Of a stretch of DNA of 64,000 nucleotides, positions 54,191-63,062 are shown piece after piece (the stretch's first letter is position 1; each line of letters starts with the position of its first letter). This DNA is from Gammaproteobacteria bacterium (lineage in GTDB: Bacteria > Pseudomonadota > Gammaproteobacteria > Steroidobacterales > Steroidobacteraceae), in NCBI GenBank assembly GCA_021323735.1, contig JAJPKM010000013.1, positions 52,234-116,233 of the forward strand, written 5' to 3'. The notes below the pieces were generated by a model. The model saw nothing but the letters and a program-made list of their open reading frames with translations. It did no database searches and was not told the origin of the DNA. The position numbers and the translations under genes are program-made.

Positions 54191-56548
54191 ATGGAGCGCC
54201 ACGTGAATGCCCGGTCCTGGAGAGAAACTTTGCACCGGCGCGTGGGCCGCATCACCGAGCCTCAGATTCTCTTCCCGCTGATTGCCGCCGCTCTACTGAT
54301 AGCGGTGTGGACTGCGACCTTAGGTGTAGTCAGACTCAAGGACGCAGAAGCCGAGCACGACGCCGCCCTGCTGAGCCGTGAACTGCTGGGCACTTATGAA
54401 GCTCAAGTGGTTCGGGTATTGCGCGAAATCGACCAGACTCTCAACCTGGTCAAGTTCTGGCACGAACGCAATGCGGCGCACGGCGCGCTCTCCGAACTCA
54501 AGAATCGGGGACTGTTGCCCCCGGACCTGGTGTTCTCCGTCAGCATTGCCGACCGTGACGGCGCCATTGCCGAGAGCACTGGCCCTGTCGGCACCGGCAG
54601 CGTGGCCGATCAGGATGATTTCCGCAAACAGCGCGATGCCGGCACCGTCCTGGTCGGACAGTTGCCCCAGGGTCCGACGGGCGATAGAAAACTGCTCTTC
54701 TCGAAGCGATTGAATACGCCAAAAGGCGATTTTGACGGCGTGGTGATGGTCGCCGTCGACGCTGCATTCTTCGTCAGCGGCTACGACGCTTCCAAGCTGG
54801 GAGAACATGGCGTCCTCGGCATCTTGGGCACCGATGGCGTAGTGCGTGTCAGGCGCAGCGGCGAATCGATGTTCTCCGGCGACGTGGTCGACTATGCGTC
54901 GGTACTACCGAAATCGGACGAAGCAGATGCGGTGCCGCCGCTGTCGCGCAGCAGCTGGGACGGCGTATGGCGCTGGAGCACCGCGCGGGAAATCTACGGC
55001 TTTCCGTTGGCGATACTCGTCGGACTGGCACAGGAGGAGCAGCTGGCAACGGTTCGGAAAGACGCCCTAGGCTATCTATCGTGGGCGGCGGCGGGAAGCG
55101 TCGGGATCATCTTGTTGATGGCGGTACTGGGCCGGATGAGCTGGCAACTCGCGCAAAGCCGCTTGCGCGAGAGCGAGTCCAGACTGGAGCACGCTCGACG
55201 CATCGAGTACCTGGCCTACCATGACGGACTCACCGGCCTGCCCAACCGCAGCATGTTCAGCAAATTGCTGACTCAACGCATCAGCGAAGCGCGCCGCTAC
55301 AACAAGCAACTCGCGGTTGCGTTCCTCGATCTCGACCGCTTCAAACAAATCAACGACACCCTGGGTCATGAGGCCGGCGATCAGCTACTGATCGACGTAG
55401 CCGCCCGCCTGGAGGGTTGTGTTCGGGACAGCGACACCGTGGCTCGCTTGGGAGGCGACGAATTCGTGGTGCTGCTCCCGGAAATGGATGACGGCAAGCA
55501 GGCATCGATCGTGGCCCAGAAAATACTCTCCGTCATCGGCAAGGCGTTTACGCTGATCGGCCACGAATTTCGGGTTACCGCGAGCATCGGCATCAGCCTC
55601 TATCCGCATGATGGAGATGACGAGCAGACGCTGACCAAGAATGCCGACATCGCAATGTATCAGGCCAAGGCGGAGGGGAAGAACACTTTTCAATTCTACT
55701 CGGAGAAGCTGAACGCCAATACTCTCGAGCGTCTCACGCTGGAGTCGAGCCTGCGGCATGCTCTGGAGCGCAACGAGTTTCGGCTGTATTACCAGGCGAA
55801 GCGCGATATTCGCAGCGGCGGCATCGCCGGCATGGAAGCACTGCTGCGCTGGGAACATCCCGATCTCGGCACTGTGACGCCCGGGCAGTTCATTCCGGTT
55901 GCCGAGGACACCGGACTTATCGTGCCGATCGGAAAGTGGGTGCTGAAGACAGCTTGCATGCAAAGTGTGGCATGGCAGAACGAGGGACTGCCGCCGTTGA
56001 GCGTGGCGGTCAACATGACAGCGCGCCAGTTCTCGGACGAATACTTGCTGCAGGATTTGGCCGCGATACTCAAAGACACCGGGATGAATCCGCAGCTCCT
56101 GGAAATCGAGCTATCGGAGGCCTTGCTGATCCATGACGTGGAAACGACGCTGCGTATCCTGACGGGAATCAAGTCACTGGGCATTCGCATCGCGGTAGAC
56201 GATTTCGGAACCGGCTATTCCTCGCTGGCGACGCTGCAACGCTTTCCTTTGGACACGGTCAAGATCGACCGCTCCTTCCTCGGCGAGTTCATCGGCCGGT
56301 CGGAAGATTCGGTGCTGGCCGACGCGATCATTGCGATGGGCAAGTCGCTGAGCCTGACAGTCATCGCGCAAGGCGTCGAAACCAAGGAGCAAGCGGAGTT
56401 TCTACGCACTCATGCCTGCGATGAGCTGCAGGGGTTTTATTTCAACCGACCCTTGCCAGCCTATCAATTTGCGCAACTGATGCGTGCGCAGACCGCGGAC
56501 ATTTCCTACATTGGCACGCGAGCGGGCCTATTGAACCCGGAGCTTTGA
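54191..56548 (+). CDS. Membrane sensor with GGDEF and EAL domains; EAL carries a Glu-to-Gln substitution
   Basis: This 785-residue protein has TM1 (27-47), a periplasmic sensor of about 240 residues resembling the two-helix Cache-type (VSIADRDGAIAESTGPV, VMVAVDAAFFVSGY), TM2 (295-313), a GGDEF domain (GGDEF 421-425; I-site RDSD 412-415 exactly five residues upstream) and an EAL domain. EAL residues align well: E549, N608, E640, D670, D671, K691 and Q747 are present, but position 727 in VIAQGVET is Gln (codon CAA, 56369-56371) instead of the Glu needed for catalysis. Diguanylate cyclase activity is predicted and phosphodiesterase activity is predicted weak or absent. It probably senses through the neighbouring PBP. 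Confidence 0.93.
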   Translation: MERHVNARSWRETLHRRVGRITEPQILFPLIAAALLIAVWTATLGVVRLKDAEAEHDAALLSRELLGTYEAQVVRVLREIDQTLNLVKFWHERNAAHGALSELKNRGLLPPDLVFSVSIADRDGAIAESTGPVGTGSVADQDDFRKQRDAGTVLVGQLPQGPTGDRKLLFSKRLNTPKGDFDGVVMVAVDAAFFVSGYDASKLGEHGVLGILGTDGVVRVRRSGESMFSGDVVDYASVLPKSDEADAVPPLSRSSWDGVWRWSTAREIYGFPLAILVGLAQEEQLATVRKDALGYLSWAAAGSVGIILLMAVLGRMSWQLAQSRLRESESRLEHARRIEYLAYHDGLTGLPNRSMFSKLLTQRISEARRYNKQLAVAFLDLDRFKQINDTLGHEAGDQLLIDVAARLEGCVRDSDTVARLGGDEFVVLLPEMDDGKQASIVAQKILSVIGKAFTLIGHEFRVTASIGISLYPHDGDDEQTLTKNADIAMYQAKAEGKNTFQFYSEKLNANTLERLTLESSLRHALERNEFRLYYQAKRDIRSGGIAGMEALLRWEHPDLGTVTPGQFIPVAEDTGLIVPIGKWVLKTACMQSVAWQNEGLPPLSVAVNMTARQFSDEYLLQDLAAILKDTGMNPQLLEIELSEALLIHDVETTLRILTGIKSLGIRIAVDDFGTGYSSLATLQRFPLDTVKIDRSFLGEFIGRSEDSVLADAIIAMGKSLSLTVIAQGVETKEQAEFLRTHACDELQGFYFNRPLPAYQFAQLMRAQTADISYIGTRAGLLNPEL

Positions 56549-56613
56549 TACGCAATCGACGCGCGGGCTCGCGTCGCATGATTGGCGGCCTTGCGTTCCC
56601 GGCAAAGTCGGGT

Positions 56614-56702
56614 TCCTAGCCACGTCGCGTAACGGCGACGTCCCATTCCAGGTGCCCGCGACGTCTCATTCCTGGCCACGTCGCGTGCCCGCGACGTCGC
56701 GC
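56614..56702. repeat. Palindromic repeat cluster (REP-like) after the GGDEF-EAL gene
   Basis: Three related units share GACGTC/ACGTCGC words. ACGTCGC (56622-56628) pairs with GCGACGT (56635-56641), and ACGTCGC (56678-56684) pairs with GCGACGT (56691-56697), giving two 7-bp hairpins; the segment between contains GTGCCCGCGACGTC again and CATTCC/CATTCCTGG linkers. It could be a terminator cluster or a dispersed REP-type element. Confidence 0.6.
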
Positions 56703-56783
56703 ACTCGGCGTCTGCTTTCAGACTCGCATGATTGGCTGCGGCGCATCATCCCGCCCATGGTTACCGCTCTCCCAATGGGTACA

Positions 56784-58949
56784 ATGATCGAGCACCTTAA
56801 GCCAAAAAGGACCTCGCCCTTGACACGGCCCATTGAGCAAGACGACGTGGCCGATGAGAACGCCATCAAACGTTGGCTGGATGCGCTGGCCAGCGGCTCA
56901 TGCAATGAGGCAGCGTTCTTGCAATCGGTGCGGGAGAGGTTCGGGCCGGAGACCGAGGGCCGGTGGGCCGTGCTGTCGCAGCTGGACCAGTACTATCGGC
57001 GCGGAAAGCTCAGGATCGAAGTATTCCAAGCGGTGAAAAAGGCGCTGGCGCAACCGGCGCCGGACTCAAGCGATACCTCAGGCATTCCAGTGGCGAGCGA
57101 TGCTGTGGATACTCATGGTGTGGGTGCTCGCGGTGCGGATGCTCGCGGTGCGGCGCGTACCGAGCCCGAACCGGTTCCGCGGCGCGAGGATGGCCAACCG
57201 CGGGACGCCGTGATCGACCTAAGACCGGGCAGCGTGCTGCGGCGCCGCTACCGAATCGAAACCATGCTGGGCCAAGGCACCATGGGCGTTGTCTTTCAGG
57301 CCGTCGATGAGTATCGCCTCGAAACTCCGCCCGCCGGTCAGCGGCTGGCGATCCGGGTGGCGCACACGGCGGTGGCCAATCGTGCGGACCTGCTCACGGA
57401 GCTGCGCCGCGCGTTTCAACAGATGCAACGGCTGTCGCACCCGAATATCGTGCGTGTTTTCGAGTTCGACCGGGATGGCCCGATCGCTTTCTTCACGATG
57501 GAACTGCTCAATGGGGCGACCCTCGGCCGTGTGCTGCAGACGAAGAGGCTCGCCCGCCTGAGCCGGGCCCAGGCATGGGCGATCATCCGCGACATCGGCG
57601 CGGCACTCAGCCATGCACATGCACGCGCCGTCGTGCACGGCGATGTCAATCCACAAAATGTCTTCATCACCGGCTCTGGTGAATTGCGTGTCCTGGATTT
57701 CGCGGCGCCGCGAAGATCGAACCTGGACAGCGCAGCAGAACGCGATATGACATTGCCGTCGGCGGCGTCGGGCTACGCCAGCTGCCAGGTGCTCGAAGGC
57801 GAGCGTGCCGACGCACGCGATGACATTTTTTCGCTGGCCTGCATCGCGTTCGAGCTGCTCATGGGCGAGCACCCGTTCGCCAGGAAAAGCGCGATCGAGG
57901 CACGCAAGGCGGCATCACGTCCGCGCCGGCCGCCGAATCTCACCCATCAGCAATGGCAGGCCCTGCGCGCCGGCCTCGGCTGGAAGCGCGAGATGCGGCC
58001 CCCGGATATGCAGCAGTGGCTCCAACGCTTGAACCTTGGCGGCGCGGCAAAACAAGTGGCACCGGTTGCCGAGCTTCTCGAACCGCCGCCTCACAAGCAG
58101 CCCCAATCGAGATTTTCGCTCGCGGCCGCCGCGGCAATTGCATTGCCTCTCGCCGCCGGCTACTGGGTCATCAGCCACCACGGCGTACTGCCGAGCGTGG
58201 ATGGCAGTTTGACGGCCTCCACTCCCAGCACCGATTCCACTACCAGTCCCGGCACAGCTCGTCCCCTAACGCCCAACGACGCTGCCGCGCCGACTTCCAC
58301 TCCGACACCTGAAGCCTCAGCCAAGTCCGCGCCCTCGCCGGCAAACCAGCGCAGCCTCCGTCCGACGTCGCCGTTGCCGGCCACACGCGAGGCACCGAGC
58401 TCGCGTGATGCGCTCCCCGTGCCGGCGCCATCCGCTGCCGCACCGGCCACGACGCATGCATCATCCAAGACACCTCCGTCATCCGCATCTTCCCCAGCCT
58501 CCACAAGGCCCGCGGCCGCTGCGCCATCCACAACGCCTGCGCCATCGCCAACACCTGCGCCCTCCGCAAGGCGTGTTCCGGCGCCCGTGCCCGCCGCCAC
58601 CATGTCCTCGGGACCCACGAGGATCGAATTGGCGGCGGATACGATCGATGTGCCCGTGGCTGAATCCTCAGCCCAGGTCACGGTGCGTCGCACAGGCAAT
58701 TTGCGCGGCGAGGCAACCTTTACCTGGTGGACCGAATCCGGTACCGCGAAACCCGGCGTTGATTTCTCGGCAGTCGTGCCGCAGGGGGCTCACATCGGCG
58801 ATGGGAAGTCCAGCATGTCGCTGAGCATTCCGGTAAGCAATGCGCCGCGTACTCGGGCAAAAAGTTTCTACGTGGTCATCGAGCAAACCGCGGGAGGTAC
58901 GCCGCTCGGCGCGCGAACACTGACCATGGTCACTCTGCCGGCCGAGTAA
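56784..58949 (+). CDS. Membrane-anchored Ser/Thr kinase-like protein (degenerate active site) with periplasmic Calx-beta domain
   Basis: This protein of about 721 residues has an N-terminal helical region, a kinase-fold domain (about 158-420), one transmembrane helix (445-463), a long Ser/Thr/Ala/Pro-rich linker and a C-terminal Calx-beta domain (about 611-715; VPVAESSAQVTVRRTGNLRGEATFTWWTESGTAKPGVDF). In the kinase part the glycine loop GQGTMGVVF is present, but the VAIK lysine is Arg (LAIRV, R191), the catalytic loop reads HGDVNPQN (no Lys after the Asp) and DFG reads DFA. The helix C Glu and the DxF Asp remain. It may be a pseudokinase or a weak kinase. ATG 56784 is preferred; TTG 56820 follows an AAGGA. 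Confidence 0.82.
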   Translation: MIEHLKPKRTSPLTRPIEQDDVADENAIKRWLDALASGSCNEAAFLQSVRERFGPETEGRWAVLSQLDQYYRRGKLRIEVFQAVKKALAQPAPDSSDTSGIPVASDAVDTHGVGARGADARGAARTEPEPVPRREDGQPRDAVIDLRPGSVLRRRYRIETMLGQGTMGVVFQAVDEYRLETPPAGQRLAIRVAHTAVANRADLLTELRRAFQQMQRLSHPNIVRVFEFDRDGPIAFFTMELLNGATLGRVLQTKRLARLSRAQAWAIIRDIGAALSHAHARAVVHGDVNPQNVFITGSGELRVLDFAAPRRSNLDSAAERDMTLPSAASGYASCQVLEGERADARDDIFSLACIAFELLMGEHPFARKSAIEARKAASRPRRPPNLTHQQWQALRAGLGWKREMRPPDMQQWLQRLNLGGAAKQVAPVAELLEPPPHKQPQSRFSLAAAAAIALPLAAGYWVISHHGVLPSVDGSLTASTPSTDSTTSPGTARPLTPNDAAAPTSTPTPEASAKSAPSPANQRSLRPTSPLPATREAPSSRDALPVPAPSAAAPATTHASSKTPPSSASSPASTRPAAAAPSTTPAPSPTPAPSARRVPAPVPAATMSSGPTRIELAADTIDVPVAESSAQVTVRRTGNLRGEATFTWWTESGTAKPGVDFSAVVPQGAHIGDGKSSMSLSIPVSNAPRTRAKSFYVVIEQTAGGTPLGARTLTMVTLPAE

Positions 58950-58960
58950 GCCCTCGCCAG

Positions 58961-60502
58961 TCATCCATCGGCATATATAGCCGCAAACATTTGACGCAGG
59001 GTATTTTTCTGTACCTTGCCCATGGTGTTTCGCGGCAGCTCTTCGACCAGGACGATTCGCTTCGGTACTTTATAGCGGGCCAAGCGTGCCTTGACCGAAT
59101 CGATGATGGCCTGCTCGGAAAGAACCGCCCCCGGCTTGGGCACGACCGCGGCCGTCACTCCTTCGCCGAAATCCGGGTGCGGCACCCCGAAAACCGCGCT
59201 TTCCTGCACGCCGGCCAGCGCATCCAATTCCGTCTCGACTTCCTTCGGATACACATTGTAGCCGCCGCTGATCACGAGATCCTTGGCGCGCCCGACGATG
59301 TGCACATAGCCGGCCGCATCGATGCGCCCCACATCACCCGTCTTGAACCATCCGTCTGCGCTGAATTCGCCGTGCGTCTTCGCCTCATCCCTCCAATAGC
59401 CCACGAACACATTGGGACCCTTGACTTGAAGCGTGCCGACCACACCCGGTTCGAGCTCGACCGCGCCGGTTTCGGCATTGACCACTCGGATCGCCGTACC
59501 CTTCAGCGGCGGGCCCACCGAACCCGGCAGGCGCGGACCCTCGTAAGGATTCGAGGTATTGATCAATGTCTCGGACATCCCATAGCGTTCGAGAATCACA
59601 TGACCGGTACGCGAGAGAAATTCTCGGTGAGTATCGGGCAGCAACGGGGCCGATCCGGAGACGAACAGGCGCACGGTGGCCGTTGTCTGCGGATTGAGTT
59701 CCGCCTGCTGCAGCAGCCGGGTGTAGTGGGTTGGGACACCCATGTACACCGTCGCCTCGCGCAGATGCGCCAGAGTCTGCGCGGCATCGAATTTAGGCAG
59801 CAGGAACAGGCTCGATCCGGAGGCGAGAACCGTATTGATGGCCGCGAACAATCCATGAATGTGGAACAGGGGCAACGTGTGCAGCAGTACATCGTCGCGC
59901 GTGAAGCGCCAGGTCTCGGCCAGTGCGACAGCGTTGGAGGCAAGATTGGCCCGTGTCAGCATGGCGCCCTTGGGACGCCCCGTGGTCCCCGACGTGTAGA
60001 CAATCGCCGCCAAAGCATCGGCGTCGAACACCGTCGGCAGAGCGGAGTCGTCGGCACACTCGGCCGCCAGCTCGCAAAGCGACCCGTCACCGTTCTCGCC
60101 TAAGGTCTCGAGCGCAACTCCTGCTTCGATCGCCAGCGGCTCGAGCACATGCCGGTCTTGCGGCCGAATGACGGCAACGCGCGGTCGCGAATCGCGCAGG
60201 AAATACTCGACTTCATTCGGCGTGTTGGCCACGTTGATGGGCACGAACACGGCGCCCAAGCGTAGGCAGGCAATGTACAGAAGGACCGCCTCAACGGATT
60301 TGTCGACTTGAACCGCGACGCGCTCGCCCGGCACCACACCTCGCCTCATCAGCGCGCAAGCGATGCGGTGCGACTGTTCGCGCAGCGCCGCGTAGCTGAT
60401 CTCTCGGCCCTGCGAAGTCCTTAGGAAAACACGTTGCGCGCCGCCGGCGACCTGCTCGACCCAGCCATTGGGATCGGTTGCGAATGACATGGCGCGCATC
60501 AT
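58961..60502 (-). CDS. matB: Malonyl-CoA synthetase (MatB-type acyl-CoA ligase)
   Basis: This 513-residue AMP-forming ligase makes malonyl-CoA from malonate. It carries the P-loop YTSGTTGRPKGAML, HIHGLFAAINTVLASG, GVPTHYTRLLQQ, RLFVSGSAPLLPDTHREF, ERYGMSETLINTSNPYEG, GRAKDLVISGGYNVYPKEVE and a C-terminal NTMGKVQKN with the catalytic Lys; the overall pattern follows Rhodopseudomonas MatB closely. No malonate transporter or decarboxylase lies nearby. Start ATG 60502 or 60490. Confidence 0.93.
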   Translation of the reverse strand: MMRAMSFATDPNGWVEQVAGGAQRVFLRTSQGREISYAALREQSHRIACALMRRGVVPGERVAVQVDKSVEAVLLYIACLRLGAVFVPINVANTPNEVEYFLRDSRPRVAVIRPQDRHVLEPLAIEAGVALETLGENGDGSLCELAAECADDSALPTVFDADALAAIVYTSGTTGRPKGAMLTRANLASNAVALAETWRFTRDDVLLHTLPLFHIHGLFAAINTVLASGSSLFLLPKFDAAQTLAHLREATVYMGVPTHYTRLLQQAELNPQTTATVRLFVSGSAPLLPDTHREFLSRTGHVILERYGMSETLINTSNPYEGPRLPGSVGPPLKGTAIRVVNAETGAVELEPGVVGTLQVKGPNVFVGYWRDEAKTHGEFSADGWFKTGDVGRIDAAGYVHIVGRAKDLVISGGYNVYPKEVETELDALAGVQESAVFGVPHPDFGEGVTAAVVPKPGAVLSEQAIIDSVKARLARYKVPKRIVLVEELPRNTMGKVQKNTLRQMFAAIYADG

Positions 60503-60546
60503 ACATGAGGGTATCGGCCCGTCAGCCGCGACCCTCGGCTGCTTTC

Positions 60547-60747
60547 TCAGTAGTGAGGCGGTCTTTCTTCCTCCAGCGGGCGCGCCTCGGATGGCGCGCC
60601 CTGGAGCCTCTCCCGGACTGCTTTGATCTGCATTTCCAGCGCCTGGATTTCCCGATGCTGCCTAAACACCACGTCGCTGAGTTCGGACATGGCCCGCTCG
60701 AGATAGGCAATCTTGGACTGGACTTGCTCGAGGGACTCGTCATGCAT
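60547..60747 (-). CDS. slyX: SlyX family protein
   Basis: This 66-residue protein shows the SlyX pattern: SLEQVQSKIAYLERAMSELSDVVFRQHREIQALEMQIKAVRERL, a predicted coiled coil, and the terminal PPHY signature. The function is unknown; it is a frequent small neighbour of slyD in gammaproteobacteria, though slyD is not seen here. ATG 60747 gives the standard N-terminus. Confidence 0.9.
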   Translation of the reverse strand: MHDESLEQVQSKIAYLERAMSELSDVVFRQHREIQALEMQIKAVRERLQGAPSEARPLEEERPPHY

Positions 60748-60802
60748 CGCGCCACGCTCCGGAAAATGCCCGTCCAACCTGGCCTTCTTGGGATTTTTCA
60801 GG

Positions 60803-61333
60803 TTAGTACTTCACACCGTAGAAAACATAGTCGGCCGTGTAGGCCGCGCGCAGTTGCTGTCCGACCTGATCCGCGCGACATGCGGTCACGGGAGCGCTGC
60901 CTCCCTGAGTGTTCAGGCGTTGAACGTACTGCACGGCGGTGAAAGTACCGTGACCGAAGGTCGCCTTGGCACGCAGCAGCAGCCAGGGAATAGAGCCCGG
61001 CGTCGGGCTATCGCTGCGGCCGACCACCTCGCCGACCACCTTACTGCCATCGTCGGATTCCCACGTCGGCCCGGCATAGTGTTTTCCGACGGTTCGGCCT
61101 CCCTTGGTCGACAAGACGGCCTCCGGCTGTTTGAACGACCATTCAAAGTTGGATGGGTCATTCTTCGCCGGCTGACATTCATAGATCTGCACACCCTTGG
61201 CGCGCAGATCCGCAATCACCCCGAGAGACCCAGGCACGCGCAACTGCGCGGGGACCTGCGGCGGCGCCGTGGCGCAGCCCGCCACCACAATCACGGACAT
61301 CTGGAGCAATCGAGCGAACGACCGAAGATTCAT
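60803..61333 (-). CDS. DUF3455 lipoprotein
   Basis: This 176-residue protein has a signal peptide with lipobox VVAGC followed by a DUF3455 domain: VPGSLGVIADLRAKGVQIYEC, FEWSFKQPEAVL, KHYAGPTWESDDGSKVVGEVV, IPWLLLRAKATFGHGTFTAVQYVQRLNTQGG and ADYVFYGV. The family function is unknown. AGGAGAG lies eight nt before ATG 61333. Confidence 0.9.
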   Translation of the reverse strand: MNLRSFARLLQMSVIVVAGCATAPPQVPAQLRVPGSLGVIADLRAKGVQIYECQPAKNDPSNFEWSFKQPEAVLSTKGGRTVGKHYAGPTWESDDGSKVVGEVVGRSDSPTPGSIPWLLLRAKATFGHGTFTAVQYVQRLNTQGGSAPVTACRADQVGQQLRAAYTADYVFYGVKY

Positions 61334-61423
61334 TGCTACTCTCCTATGCGAACAGGGCACCCCGCATTATGTCAGCAGTTGCGCCTGACGAGGGATGGCC
61401 AAGTGCGCTATTGTGCGCGAATC

Positions 61424-62107
61424 ATGCTCCGAAAGCCTCATAGGCGAGTGCTCGCCATCGATGTCGGCGGCACCCATGTGAAAACCCGGGTCTCGGGCTC
61501 GCGCGAGATGCGTATGTTCGAATCCGGGCCGGCCATGACGCCGCGCCGGATGGTGTCGAAGGTGCTTAGGCAGACCGGTGACTTGAAATACGATGTCGTC
61601 TCCATCGGGTACCCCGGCGTGGTCGTGCACGGCAAGATCATCACCGAGCCTCATAATTTGGGACGCGGCTGGGTGGGGTTTGATTTTCGCAAGGCCTTCG
61701 GCCGCCCCACCATGCTCTTGAACGACGCTGCCATGCAGGCCATCGGCAGCTACGAGGGCGGGCGCATGCTCTTTCTCGGGTTGGGCACGGGTTTGGGCTC
61801 GGCACTCATCGTGGATGGGACCGTGGCCCCCATGGAGCTGGCCCACCTACCCTACAAGCGCGGCCGCAGCTATGAGGACTATCTCGGCGACCGCGGGCGG
61901 CGGCGTCTCGGCGCCAAAAAGTGGCGTCGCGCGGTGGCGGACGTCGTCGCGCGCTTGAGCAAGGCCCTGGAAGCAGACTATGTGGTCATCGGCGGCGGCA
62001 ACGCCCGCAAGCTGAAAAAACTCCCGGGAAATGCGCGGCTGGGGAACAACGACTTCGCATTCCTCGGTGGCTTTCGCGTCTGGCGTCCCGGGGCAGCCCG
62101 CGCCTAA
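61424..62107 (+). CDS. ROK-family sugar kinase, polyphosphate-glucokinase-like
   Basis: This 227-residue ROK protein has the phosphate-binding loop VLAIDVGGTHVKTRVSG, VSIGYPGVVVHGKI, the catalytic Asp in LLNDAAMQAIGSY, LGLGTGLGSALIVDG and YLGDRGRRRLGAKKWRR, and VVIGGGNARKL. The short length and lack of a zinc motif resemble polyphosphate glucokinases; substrate and phosphate donor are inferred. The long upstream frame (antisense to the DUF3455 gene) is not coding. It is divergent from DUF3455 with a 90-nt gap. Confidence 0.85.
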   Translation: MLRKPHRRVLAIDVGGTHVKTRVSGSREMRMFESGPAMTPRRMVSKVLRQTGDLKYDVVSIGYPGVVVHGKIITEPHNLGRGWVGFDFRKAFGRPTMLLNDAAMQAIGSYEGGRMLFLGLGTGLGSALIVDGTVAPMELAHLPYKRGRSYEDYLGDRGRRRLGAKKWRRAVADVVARLSKALEADYVVIGGGNARKLKKLPGNARLGNNDFAFLGGFRVWRPGAARA

Positions 62108-62123
62108 CCCACGCTCCAGGCTC

Positions 62124-63062
62124 TTATCCCTTCGCGCGACGCAGCTCGAAGCCCAACCGCGGGAAATGCACGACCACCTTTCCGGCACGCGCATCCTCGC
62201 GCGCGATTGAAATTCGTTCCGCGGTGGCCCCATGCAGGACGCCTTCAATGGGATCGGTCCCGGTGTCGGTGGCCGAGATCACGACTTTTTCTCCGACCGA
62301 GATGCCATGGGATTCAGCGTTCCCCCCGAGCGCCGGCTTGGACGCAGCGCGCTGAGCCATAGCGATCGCGGCCGCGCTGTCGAGTTTCTCGTGCGCGCCA
62401 TGACCGAAAGCGGACATGCGCGTCCGCCAATTCTTCAGCGCCGGGTAGGAATCCAGGATTTTGGCCACGGGACCTCCGCGTTCCACGAACCACAGATTGT
62501 GGTAAATCGAGAAGTCCGCAATGCTGGGTGCAGCACCGAAGAAAAATTCTCGTGCGGCAAGCATCCCTTCCAGCCGCTGCAGGTATAGGCCGAACGCGCC
62601 CACGGCATCCGCCGGCCGCATACGCGGCAGATTCCCACGGAAAGTATTGCGATCGTCACCGAAGGCCTTGAGCGCTTCGGGCGGCAGACCGGCGAACATA
62701 TGCGCAAGCCCTGCCGGCTGCATGGCGTAGGGAACCGACGTCCAAAACAGCGTCGAATCGGCCCACTGGGCGAGGATGCGGGAAGCGCCGGCTATGCCGG
62801 TTGGATACAGCGACGGCGTGGGCGAGCGCTCATCGATGACCTCCGCAATCAGCGACGTGTCGCAATAGATATCCGCACCGATCTGCATGACCGGTGTTTT
62901 TCGATAGCCGCCGGTGAGCGCCGTGAGGTCGGGCTTGGGCATGATGTTCGGAATGTGCACCGATAGCCAATGCAGACCCTTGAATCCGAGAATCAGGCGA
63001 ATCTTCTCCGCGAACGGCGACATCGGGTAGTGGTGCAAAATGATCTGCTGAGACTCAGCCAT
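62124..63062 (-). CDS. Glutathione S-transferase-like protein
   Basis: This 312-residue protein has a thioredoxin-like GST N-domain (LHHYPMSPFAEKIRLILGFKGL, the PVMQIGADIYCDTSLIAEVIDE GSH-binding region) and an all-helical C-domain (PSIADFSIYHNLWFV), plus a C-terminal extension of about 85 residues. The active-site region has Ser in MSPFAEK. It overlaps the upstream thioesterase gene by eight nt. The extension may be a small beta-rich domain. Confidence 0.86.
   Translation of the reverse strand: MAESQQIILHHYPMSPFAEKIRLILGFKGLHWLSVHIPNIMPKPDLTALTGGYRKTPVMQIGADIYCDTSLIAEVIDERSPTPSLYPTGIAGASRILAQWADSTLFWTSVPYAMQPAGLAHMFAGLPPEALKAFGDDRNTFRGNLPRMRPADAVGAFGLYLQRLEGMLAAREFFFGAAPSIADFSIYHNLWFVERGGPVAKILDSYPALKNWRTRMSAFGHGAHEKLDSAAAIAMAQRAASKPALGGNAESHGISVGEKVVISATDTGTDPIEGVLHGATAERISIAREDARAGKVVVHFPRLGFELRRAKG

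Noticed and set aside
60713..61423. N-terminal extension of the ROK kinase frame by 237 codons
   Set aside because: It is antisense to the DUF3455 lipoprotein and slyX region and lacks kinase similarity; the ROK fold starts at 61424 with LAIDVGGTH.
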